The translations under genes and the position numbers were made by a program. A model generated the notes under the pieces. It saw only the letters and a program-made list of their open reading frames with translations, was not told the origin of the DNA and made no database searches. A stretch of 64,000 nt of DNA, taken from NCBI GenBank assembly GCA_002478145.1, contig DLMI01000072.1, forward strand, positions 1 to 64,000, read 5' to 3'. Numbering within the stretch: the stretch's first letter is position 1; each line of letters opens with the position of its first letter. This stretch comes from Acidobacteria bacterium UBA7540 (lineage in GTDB: Bacteria > Acidobacteriota > Terriglobia > UBA7540). This document shows, piece after piece, positions 46,662 to 53,350 of the stretch.

Positions 46662-47751
46662 AAATGGCCTCTGAATCCTCAAAAGGAAATCTGAGTGTAC
46701 GATTATAGCGGGGCGCCACCTTCTCTACCGACAGATAAAAATCATCCCAATTACTAGATGCTCTTCCTAGAAAAATTAGACCCGAAAGATGATGCTGTAA
46801 TGCGGGGTGCCCCACATCGGGAGTGAGCAATTGTTGTAGCTTTCCCCTTTTTCCTGTGGTATCAAATATCTCCTCTCGTCGCTCTTGAAGTTCCTTCGTT
46901 AAGCCGGGTCCAATACGGTCGTAAACCAAATCAATGGTTAGTCTTGCCATGAGCATAGGTCGTTTTGAACTCGTTGGATCGTATTGCCAGCCTCGCAACC
47001 GGAACGTTTCTTTATAGAATTCATCGGGAAATCGCTTTGCCCATTTAGCCAATTCCTTGCCGATGTACAGGTTTAATATTTCCTGTAGAGCCTCTCGATC
47101 CCGAACATTTTGGAACCCCGTTGCTTCGTCAATCAGCGCGATGATGCCGACCGTTCCTAACGCACCAAGAAGAATTTCAGCGGCTATGGCAAGTGATTCT
47201 TGAGGCTTAGTGAGGACATTGCCTTGCCTTCGAGCTTCAAGATACACGTTGCACAGTTGAGGCAGAAGTAATGCATTGTATCCTTGGTTCATTCGACCTT
47301 TTAAGTCCTCATACACTAGCAGTTTGAGCCCACCACCTATGTGCTTGCAAACAAACGGTTGAAGGTTCTTTGCATCGATAAAACTGGGCATATTGGGCAC
47401 CCTGTTTTCGTCCTTGGCGCGCCCCCGCTTGGTTCTTCCAAACGCCCTGAATATGGCGTTGCGGGAAATAACTCGCGTCACGCCGTCGTTAAGATTTGCA
47501 CAAGGAATGACGAGAGGCTTTTCACCTATTCTGAGTTGTAATTCTCCGGTGTGCGAAGCCTTGAAGACCTTCTCGACGGACCCAGGGTCAATGCGCTCCA
47601 CGGCCCACCTTGCGTTAGCTCCTTGCCGCCCGAGTGCGCTTCTCTGATCGGGAGTTAGTTTCTCCATCCGGGCCTTGCCCGAGCGCACACGCCCATCCTT
47701 ATCTTCCCTTAAATCTAATTCTGGTATTTTGTTGTTGTTTTCGTTTTCCAT
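46609..47751 (-). CDS. P63C-domain protein (transposon cargo)
   Basis: 380 residues from the ATG at 47751. The core IIALIDEATGFQNVRDREAL, LYIGKELAKWAKRFPDEFYK and FRLRGWQYDP is the P63C signature. The N-terminal 50 residues carry GKARMEKLTPDQRSALGRQG and ANARW, similar to the neighbouring 72-residue protein. P63C proteins occur in phages and mobile elements; their role is unknown. The Met-Pro-Val extension of the longer frame overlaps the promoter, and the ATG at 47751 lies six bases after a TATTAT box, so the message is probably leaderless. Confidence 0.85.
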   Translation of the reverse strand: MENENNNKIPELDLREDKDGRVRSGKARMEKLTPDQRSALGRQGANARWAVERIDPGSVEKVFKASHTGELQLRIGEKPLVIPCANLNDGVTRVISRNAIFRAFGRTKRGRAKDENRVPNMPSFIDAKNLQPFVCKHIGGGLKLLVYEDLKGRMNQGYNALLLPQLCNVYLEARRQGNVLTKPQESLAIAAEILLGALGTVGIIALIDEATGFQNVRDREALQEILNLYIGKELAKWAKRFPDEFYKETFRLRGWQYDPTSSKRPMLMARLTIDLVYDRIGPGLTKELQERREEIFDTTGKRGKLQQLLTPDVGHPALQHHLSGLIFLGRASSNWDDFYLSVEKVAPRYNRTLRFPFEDSEAISISASEPQPPALQSPSA

Positions 47752-47757
47752 GCTTGT

Positions 47758-47786
47758 ATAATAGCCATGTACTGGCATTCTGTCAA
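47758..47786 (-). promoter_or_regulatory. Promoter of the P63C gene
   Basis: Minus strand TTGACA (47786-47781), 17 bases, TATTAT (47763-47758), then six bases to the ATG. Near-consensus and predicted to give a leaderless transcript. Confidence 0.7.
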
Positions 47787-47835
47787 GCGTATTTTTTGAA
47801 TGCCAGAAAATAATTTCTCAAACTGAATTTTATGC

Positions 47836-47864
47836 TTGACAAACAATCGGGGGTTCAGTATGAT
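47836..47864 (+). promoter_or_regulatory. Promoter of the transposase gene
   Basis: TTGACA, 17 bases, TATGAT, then seven bases to the ATG at 47872. Divergent from the P63C promoter, the two -35 boxes being about 50 bp apart. No ribosome-binding site can fit between -10 box and ATG. Confidence 0.72.
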
Positions 47865-47871
47865 TAGGTTC

Positions 47872-48696
47872 ATGAACAGACTATCCATTCAAGAACGCGC
47901 ACGCATTATAGGGATGCTGATTGAGGGAAACAGCCTTCGCGCCACCAGTCGGCTTGCGGATGTGTCGATCAATACGGTTACAAAGCTTCTGGTAGACGTT
48001 GGCTCTGCCTCTGCTGATTACCAGGACCGCACACTCCGCAATCTGAAGTGCAAACAGATTCAGTGCGATGAGATATGGGCGTTTGTCTACGCGAAGGAAA
48101 AGAACGTGCCTGCCGACAAGAAAGGTCAATTCGGCTTTGGGGATGTGTGGACCTGGACCGCAATTGACGCTGAAACAAAGCTGGTGCCTTCCTTCATGAT
48201 TGGAAACCGCAATGCTCGCAGCGCCCGCATGTTCATTGATGATCTTGCATCTCGACTGGCTAGCCGTGTCCAGCTCACAACGGATGGCCTCAAGGTATAC
48301 TTGGAAGCTGTTGAAGGAGCGTTCGGATGTAATATTGACTACTCTATGCTGATTAAGACTTACGAATCAACTCAAGATGAAACACGTTACAGTCCCGCGG
48401 TATGCACAAGCTGCGAGTGCAAGCCAGTCATGGGCCATCCCGACCCTGACCATATCAGCACCAGTTTTGTCGAGCGCCAAAATCTCACAATGAGAATGGG
48501 GATGCGCCGATTCACTAGGCTGACGAACGCATTCTCAAAGAAAGTCGAGAACCACGCGTATCAAGTGGCCCTCCACTTCATGCACTACAATTTCTGCCGG
48601 ATTCACAAGACGCTAAGAGTCACACCCGCAATGGAAGCGGGAATCACCGATCACGTCTGGACAATCGAAGAAATGTTAGGTAATATTGGCGTGTAA
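47872..48696 (+). CDS. IS1-family-like DDE transposase
   Basis: 274 residues from the ATG at 47872; upstream codons of the longer frame fall in the promoter. The N-terminal helix-turn-helix (GNSLRATSRLADVSINTVTK) binds the ends. Catalytic residues: Asp in QCDEIWAFVY, Asp in LTTDGLKVY and Glu in SFVERQNLTMRMG. The end NFCRIHKTLRVTPAMEAGIT is typical of IS1-like transposases found across soil bacteria. All catalytic residues are present and the frame is open, so the element may be active. Confidence 0.9.
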   Translation: MNRLSIQERARIIGMLIEGNSLRATSRLADVSINTVTKLLVDVGSASADYQDRTLRNLKCKQIQCDEIWAFVYAKEKNVPADKKGQFGFGDVWTWTAIDAETKLVPSFMIGNRNARSARMFIDDLASRLASRVQLTTDGLKVYLEAVEGAFGCNIDYSMLIKTYESTQDETRYSPAVCTSCECKPVMGHPDPDHISTSFVERQNLTMRMGMRRFTRLTNAFSKKVENHAYQVALHFMHYNFCRIHKTLRVTPAMEAGITDHVWTIEEMLGNIGV

Positions 48697-48788
48697 ATGG
48701 GACTGGCCCGATTCACGGTCGGGCCTTCCTCAATGTCTTGGGGCGCAATTCCAAGATAGCGTGGTGGTGCGCCCTTGTCAAGCCTACG

Positions 48789-49172
48789 ATGGAAAAGTTT
48801 GAACTCTTCAAACAGATCAAGAACGCACTTTCTGCTCTGTCCCAACAAGAGGTGAAGACTCCATTGTCTTTCTTTTTCAGAGTTGTTTTTTATCTTAGCG
48901 TGATGGTGATCGTAGCCATCGTCTGGGGGAGACCCGAGATGCAACGGCTAGTTTTCCTTACCGGCGTCGGCGTTATCGGGCTAGTGGTATTAGCTGTTAT
49001 TGTCTTTGGCTGGTACAAACCGAAAAATCTAACATATGGGGAAACTGGACATCGAGCAGAAGCTAAACTCGCCTTCGGCACTGAAAAAAGGGAATTAACT
49101 TCTGCGGAAATCAGTTCATTACCAGGATCAGGAAAACCGCTAGAACTTCCAACTGGCGGCGAAAGCTCTTGA
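48789..49172 (+). CDS. Small membrane protein in transposon
   Basis: 127 residues from the ATG at 48789. Two adjacent hydrophobic helices at about 29-47 and 53-74 (FRVVFYLSVMVIVAIVW; LVFLTGVGVIGLVVLAVIVF). The polar C-terminus (YGETGHRAEAKLAFGTEKRE) is probably cytoplasmic. Not recognised. It follows the transposase on the same strand after 92 bp and is coupled to the next gene. Confidence 0.55.
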   Translation: MEKFELFKQIKNALSALSQQEVKTPLSFFFRVVFYLSVMVIVAIVWGRPEMQRLVFLTGVGVIGLVVLAVIVFGWYKPKNLTYGETGHRAEAKLAFGTEKRELTSAEISSLPGSGKPLELPTGGESS

Positions 49173-49174
49173 AC

Positions 49175-49507
49175 ATGCACCTTCTCTTGGTCACATTTTC
49201 GCTGCGCAATCAGGATATTGACTACTCTCCGTTCTTCGTAGCACTGCGGGGAAATGCACTAAATTGGTGGCATTTCATTGAGCAAACGTGTATCGTCTTC
49301 ACCAATCGGGATGCGGAACAATTAACAGACTTGCTTTTGCCCTATATCCACACAAACGATTCACTTTTGGTGGCAGAGATTGATGCAGCTAACTGCCAAG
49401 GCTGGCTTCCCCTGCAAGCTTGGGACTGGATTCAAGAAACCTCCAAACAGATTCGCAATGAAAAACTTGGTAAGATATTAGCTCCTCCTCGTCAGTTACC
49501 GCGATAG
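49175..49507 (+). CDS. Small SinR/Cas2-like hypothetical protein in transposon
   Basis: 110 residues from the ATG at 49175, two bases after the previous stop; a TTG at 49169 overlapping that stop is also possible. MHLLLVTFSLRNQDIDYSPF, then WWHFIEQTCIVFTN and DSLLVAEIDAANCQGWLP, follows the order of short ferredoxin-fold proteins of the SinR/Cas2-like kind (strand, helix, Trp-Trp-His, strand, D-x-L-x-V-x-E-I). The similarity is from pattern only. No CRISPR array is present. Confidence 0.5.
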   Translation: MHLLLVTFSLRNQDIDYSPFFVALRGNALNWWHFIEQTCIVFTNRDAEQLTDLLLPYIHTNDSLLVAEIDAANCQGWLPLQAWDWIQETSKQIRNEKLGKILAPPRQLPR

Positions 49508-49519
49508 TCATCCAGGTTT

Positions 49520-49538
49520 TTCAAACTGAGACACTACC
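49520..49538 (-). repeat. Right terminal inverted repeat
   Basis: Exact 19-bp inverse of 46379-46397, followed by the right AAGAGTCC duplication (49539-49546). Confidence 0.9.
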
Positions 49539-49562
49539 AAGAGTCCCGCCAACTCGACCTCC

Positions 49563-49752
49563 CCTCAAATGCAGTAGGCAGTCGGCAGTAAGCAGAAGGC
49601 AGTCGGCCGCGATCAGAAGTGGGAAGGCAATTCAATTCACAATTGAGAATTAGCCCCTTTCCCCGTCCTCTGTAGCCTGCCCCCGCTCTTCTGACTCCTG
49701 ACTCCTGACTCCTGAATCCTGAATCCTGAATCCTGCTCTTCCCCACCTACCG
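49563..49752. repeat. Compound heptamer-word region, site Q (direct repeat of site P)
   Basis: GCAGTAG, GCAGTCG, GCAGTAA, GCAGAAG, GCAGTCG; then an AATTCACAATTGAG stretch; then TCCTGAC three times and TCCTGAA three times. It ends in CTTCCCCACCTAC, like site P. Same order of blocks as 46002-46168, with internal differences. Confidence 0.82.
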
Positions 49753-50004
49753 TCTACCAACTATCACATCCCTAGCCTCGTGTCAAGGCAAAAACGCCGG
49801 ATTCACGAGAGCAGGAGTGTGGAGGCGGACTTTAGCCCGGCGCCTTAAACCTGAATTCGGAACTCGCACCTTGGATGTCGCCTGCCAAGGCGGGCGGAGA
49901 GAGACTCCTCGGGGGGATCTGGTTTGGCAGGCATCCTCGATATGATTGTTGGCAAACGCAAAGAGGCCGCGATGCACATTGATAACCGAAGACCATCGGC
50001 TGTT
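49753..50004. other. Intergenic, no supported gene
   Basis: Between repeat Q and the aquaglyceroporin stop. I see no coding sequence or recognisable structure. Confidence 0.4.
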
Positions 50005-50721
50005 TTATCTTCCTAACAACCCCACGTACGCCGCCGCGCCTATCGCACCGCCGATGAGCGGCCCCACAACCGGCACCCAGGAGTATCCCCAATCTGAGCT
50101 GCCTTTGCCCGGTATAGGCAGGAGCGCATGGGCAAGGCGTGGACCCAGATCTCGGGCCGGGTTTATGGCGTAGCCGGTCGGAGCGCCCAGCGAGAGACCA
50201 ATCCCCCAGATCAGTAGTCCAATGAGCAAGGGTGTGACTCCGCTTTGCGCCGGACCAGCGTTCGCCGAGATGGCCAGTACCCCAAAGACCAGCACGAACG
50301 TTCCGATTATTTCGGTGAGGAGGTTTAGAGGGTATCGACGGATGGCGGGGATGGTCGAGAAGACGGCAAGCTTCGAAACTTGGCTTTCAGTTTCGGACCA
50401 GTGCGCCAAATAGGCCAGCCATACAATGACCGCACCTAGGAAGGCGCCAATGAATTGGGCCCCGATGTATCTGGGCACATCGCTCCAGGCAAACTTGCCG
50501 ACCGCAGCAAGGCCCAGAGTTATCGCGGGATTCAAATGCGCGCCGCTGATGCGCCCGACCGCATAGACCGCAACTGCCACGCCCATCGCCCAGCCCGTAG
50601 TGATCACCATCCAACCTGAGTTCTGCGCCTTTGTCTTATTCAACAGAACTCCCGCCACCACCCCATCTCCCAAAACGATCATCAATGCCGTGCCGATGAC
50701 TTCAGCAGTGAATGGTTTCAT
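50005..50721 (-). CDS. glpF: MIP-family aquaglyceroporin
   Basis: 238-residue inner-membrane channel, family length. Both pore-lining motifs are present: AHLNPAITLGLAAVG and GYAINPARDLGPR; the Asp after the second NPAR is the mark of glycerol facilitators rather than strict water channels. Six helices and two re-entrant loops can be followed, starting MKPFTAEVIGTALMIVLGDG. No glycerol kinase is adjacent, so the solute may be glycerol, urea or another small neutral molecule. Confidence 0.92.
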   Translation of the reverse strand: MKPFTAEVIGTALMIVLGDGVVAGVLLNKTKAQNSGWMVITTGWAMGVAVAVYAVGRISGAHLNPAITLGLAAVGKFAWSDVPRYIGAQFIGAFLGAVIVWLAYLAHWSETESQVSKLAVFSTIPAIRRYPLNLLTEIIGTFVLVFGVLAISANAGPAQSGVTPLLIGLLIWGIGLSLGAPTGYAINPARDLGPRLAHALLPIPGKGSSDWGYSWVPVVGPLIGGAIGAAAYVGLLGR

Positions 50722-51047
50722 GCGCCTCCTCCATGAGCGGATTCTGATTTGCGAGCCGCGCTAGCCTGGATATCCACAATTTGATCGAAGCGAGACTGCT
50801 GCCCCTGGCTTGAGAGCGAGAAAAGCTCACACCAGAGAATAGACACAAACCTCGTGCTCCGCGAGTGTACCAGACTTCCTTGGCATTTCATCCCTTGGGC
50901 AGGCGACATTTGAGGAGGGAGCGTAGAACCTGCTGTCGAGAATTGTCCGGCCCCGAAGGGGCGACGAGCGCGAGAGTCGATATGGCGTAGGCGTGATCTT
51001 TCATAATTCACCTTCCGCTCACCAGGTTTATGCCGAAGCTCTTCGAA
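50722..51047. other. Intergenic; one possible micro-ORF
   Basis: Gap between aquaglyceroporin start and the efflux lipoprotein stop. Apart from the small frame at 50888-51004 I see no feature. Confidence 0.4.
50888..51004 (-). CDS. Possible 38-residue peptide
   Basis: ATG AAA GAT start with a good GGAAGGTG site five bases before it, encoding MKDHAYAISTLALVAPSGPD and a basic tail ending RSLLKCRLPKG. It lies 43 bp after the efflux lipoprotein gene on the same strand. Unrecognised; it could be chance. Confidence 0.25.
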   Translation of the reverse strand: MKDHAYAISTLALVAPSGPDNSRQQVLRSLLKCRLPKG

Positions 51048-52532
51048 TTAACTCTTGGGAACATCCGAGCGGTTCCACCATCCGCCGCCAAGAGCCTGAA
51101 ACAAGGCGGCAGTGTCGGCATAACGATTGGCTTGCGCCTGCACGAGGTTGATCACGGCTTGCTGATACGCTTGTTCCGCGCTTAAGAGCGCCAGGTAGCT
51201 GACGTAGCCGGACTGATACTGTTTTCTGGCCAGGTCGAGGGTGACGCTGGCGGCATGTTTTGCGGCTGCCGCGGCCTTCAAAGCATCGGCGTCTTGCTGG
51301 AGCGCATGCAGTGTGTCGGCGACATTCTGAAAGGCGGTGAGGACAGTGCTGCGATATTGTTCGGCGGCCTGAGTAAAAGCGGCTTGCGCGGCGCGCTCCC
51401 GATGCCGCAGGGTACCGGCATCAAAGATGGGCTGGGTGATTCCCGCGGTCAAATCCCAAAAGCCATTGCCGTGTGAGAACATCCTGCTGACTGCATCCGG
51501 CGAGCTGCCGGCATCGGCGCTCAGGGTAATAGTCGGGATCCGGTTCGCAATGGCTACGCCGATGAGGGCGCTGGCAGCATGGAGGTTCTCCTCAGCCTGA
51601 CGCACGTCCGGGCGCTGCTCGACGAGTTTCGAAGGAAGGCTCACCGGCAGTTCCTGCGGCAGTCGCAGATTCGACAGCTCAAACTTTTCGGTCAAATCCT
51701 GGTTGGGGAACCCGCCCGACAGCACAGCCAGCAAGTCCCGTTGTTGAGCCAACTGCTTAAGCAGCGGCGGCAAGGTGGCGGCGACTAGCGCGAGCTGCGA
51801 TTCCTGCGCCGCCACGTCGAGCTCGCTCGCATACCCCTTCGCATACTGTTCCCGTATAATCTTGAGCATTTCGGTGTTGATGGTAATGAGCTCATCGGTG
51901 GCTTTCATCTGCCCCCGCAACGATGCCTCTTGTATGGCTCCGGCGGCGACGTTCGAGCTCAGCGTGATATGCGTGGCGGCCAGGGCAAAACGCGCCTGCT
52001 GCTCCTGCGCTGCGAGCGACTCCACGGTTCTCCGGTTCAGACCGAAAACGTCCGGAACAAACGAGACGCTCACTTGCGGCGTATAGAGGCTGTAATTCAA
52101 GACGCTCGTGTTGGTCACAGGTGAAAGGTCATTCGCTGACTTAGCCCGGGTCGCCGAAAAGCCGCCCGTAACACTGGGATAGTAAAAACCTCGTTGGGCC
52201 AGCACATTTTCCCTTGCCACTATCAATGCCGCCTGCGCCGCCCTGAGGTCGGGATTGGCTTTGAGCGAGCGCTCTATCAAATCGTTAAGTGGCTTCGAGT
52301 GAAACAAGGTCCACCACTCTCCCGGAATATCCCGCCCTTCCACAAGGTGTTGTGCCTCTCCCCCGGCGATGTTGGCCGTGCTGCTGGTGGTCGAAATCGG
52401 AGTGGGGGTATAACCGCCGACATTCGGAGGAGCAGGCTTCTTGAACTTAGGCCCAACCACGCAAGCTGCGGTGAGCAGTAAGGCAGAGGTCGCGATGAAG
52501 CCGGCGAGGCGCAATATGCGAGTGCGAAACAT
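51048..52532 (-). CDS. NodT/OprM-type outer-membrane efflux lipoprotein
   Basis: 494 residues. Signal peptide with lipobox LLTAAC, lipidated Cys at about residue 24. Then the two-fold TolC fold: GRDIPGEWWTLFHSKPLNDL and LVEQRPDVRQAEENLHAASA, with the ITQPIFDAGTLR element. It would provide the outer-membrane channel for the RND pump encoded upstream at 53347-56577. It ends the four-gene efflux row on the minus strand. Confidence 0.93.
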   Translation of the reverse strand: MFRTRILRLAGFIATSALLLTAACVVGPKFKKPAPPNVGGYTPTPISTTSSTANIAGGEAQHLVEGRDIPGEWWTLFHSKPLNDLIERSLKANPDLRAAQAALIVARENVLAQRGFYYPSVTGGFSATRAKSANDLSPVTNTSVLNYSLYTPQVSVSFVPDVFGLNRRTVESLAAQEQQARFALAATHITLSSNVAAGAIQEASLRGQMKATDELITINTEMLKIIREQYAKGYASELDVAAQESQLALVAATLPPLLKQLAQQRDLLAVLSGGFPNQDLTEKFELSNLRLPQELPVSLPSKLVEQRPDVRQAEENLHAASALIGVAIANRIPTITLSADAGSSPDAVSRMFSHGNGFWDLTAGITQPIFDAGTLRHRERAAQAAFTQAAEQYRSTVLTAFQNVADTLHALQQDADALKAAAAAKHAASVTLDLARKQYQSGYVSYLALLSAEQAYQQAVINLVQAQANRYADTAALFQALGGGWWNRSDVPKS

Positions 52533-52559
52533 GCGTTTAGTTCCTTCGAACGTTGCCTC

Positions 52560-52636
52560 GGAGCGCGGGCATCCTGCCCGCTGTTGCGGGAGCGTCCCGC
52601 TTCCGCAAGAGGTAGCGGGCAGGATGCCCGCGCTCC
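52560..52636. repeat. 23-bp perfect inverted repeat
   Basis: GGAGCGCGGGCATCCTGCCC then GCT, and its exact inverse at 52614-52636; a second small stem (GCGGGAGCGTCCCGC) lies in the loop. Situated between the lipoprotein start and the end of the small exported-protein gene. Confidence 0.85.
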
Positions 52637-52642
52637 ATCCTG

Positions 52643-53350
52643 TTAAGGCTTGCGGTTCATACGGGTTCCGTTGATCGCCCCGGTATTGCTGCTATGTGAG
52701 CTCGGCGATCCACCCACGCCCGCCGGGTTAGGGCTACGATGGCGCACATTGTTGAACGATGGTACGGTGGGTCGGACGACACTTGGCGTCCGAACAGGCA
52801 AGGCGATGTTGACTGTTTCGTTCTGGATTAATCCGCCTTTTGCCGCGCCACCAGATTTGTTTGAACCCGGTTGATGAAGAGCATTTCCAGGTAGGGAACG
52901 TTGCCGGCTATTCGGAAGCTGCTTAGGACGATTTACCTTGATTAGGGGCGCACGGCTGGGCGGGTGATTCGGGTCAGAAGCCCGGCCGTGGTTTCGCTGT
53001 TCATCAGAAGCCTTTCCACCCGTCTGATGTCTCCCGTCGCGAGGCGAAGCGGCGTCCCGATGAAGTGCATCGGGATCGCGCGGATGGTCGCTCGCGGAGT
53101 TCGCGGGAGATGTCTGTTGGGATGCTGGGCCCCAGTGACCCCTCACCCTCCCGCGTCCCGATGAAGTGCATCGGGATCGCGGGACACCCTCTCCCCAAGG
53201 GAGAGGGCAAAGAACTAATTTCGGGACGGCGTGGCCTATCCCCTCTCCGCAAGGGAGAGGGCAAAGAACTGATTCCGGGACTGCGTAACCTGTCCCATAC
53301 GTCAACGTCGCCCAGCTAATCGACAGGAAAAGGAGACACGTGATCTTCAT
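52643..53350 (-). CDS. Exported hypothetical protein with in-frame repeat insertions
   Basis: 235 residues. Its ATG overlaps the RND pump stop (ATGA), which supports it being real. Signal peptide MKITCLLFLSISWATLTYG. Residues about 24-80 are translated repeats: two CPLPxGEG segments (DNA copies 53187-53216 and 53241-53270) and CTSSGR-type segments. The Pro/Arg/Asn-rich remainder ends with VPSFNNVRHRSPNPAGVGGS and NTGAINGTRMNRKP, which looks like a conserved family C-terminus. Perhaps a small periplasmic companion of the pump. The repeats may have invaded a shorter ancestral gene. Confidence 0.6.
   Translation of the reverse strand: MKITCLLFLSISWATLTYGTGYAVPESVLCPLPCGEGIGHAVPKLVLCPLPWGEGVPRSRCTSSGRGRVRGHWGPASQQTSPANSASDHPRDPDALHRDAASPRDGRHQTGGKASDEQRNHGRASDPNHPPSRAPLIKVNRPKQLPNSRQRSLPGNALHQPGSNKSGGAAKGGLIQNETVNIALPVRTPSVVRPTVPSFNNVRHRSPNPAGVGGSPSSHSSNTGAINGTRMNRKP
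53053..53270. repeat. Two repeat pairs inside a coding region
   Basis: CCCGATGAAGTGCATCGGG with flanks occurs at 53053-53080 and 53154-53181; each is itself a palindrome. CCCTCTCC.AAGGGAGAGGG followed by CAAAGAACT occurs at 53187-53216 and 53241-53270, again palindromic. Confidence 0.85.

Larger units (their letters stand above)
46379..49538. mobile_element. Complete IS1-like transposon with cargo (3,160 bp)
   Basis: The ends are perfect 19-bp inverted repeats, GGTAGTGTCTCAGTTTGAA and its reverse complement. An AAGAGTCC duplication flanks them. Inside: a small basic ARW-motif protein, a P63C-domain protein on the opposite strand, an IS1-like DDE transposase and two small hypothetical genes. 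IS1 itself is about 0.8 kb, so most of this element is cargo. The P63C region looks more AT-rich than the surrounding chromosome. Identical ends and an intact duplication suggest a fairly recent insertion. Confidence 0.9.

Noticed and set aside
49175..49507. True Cas2 gene
   Set aside because: Only fold-level resemblance; no Cas1, no array and a transposon context.
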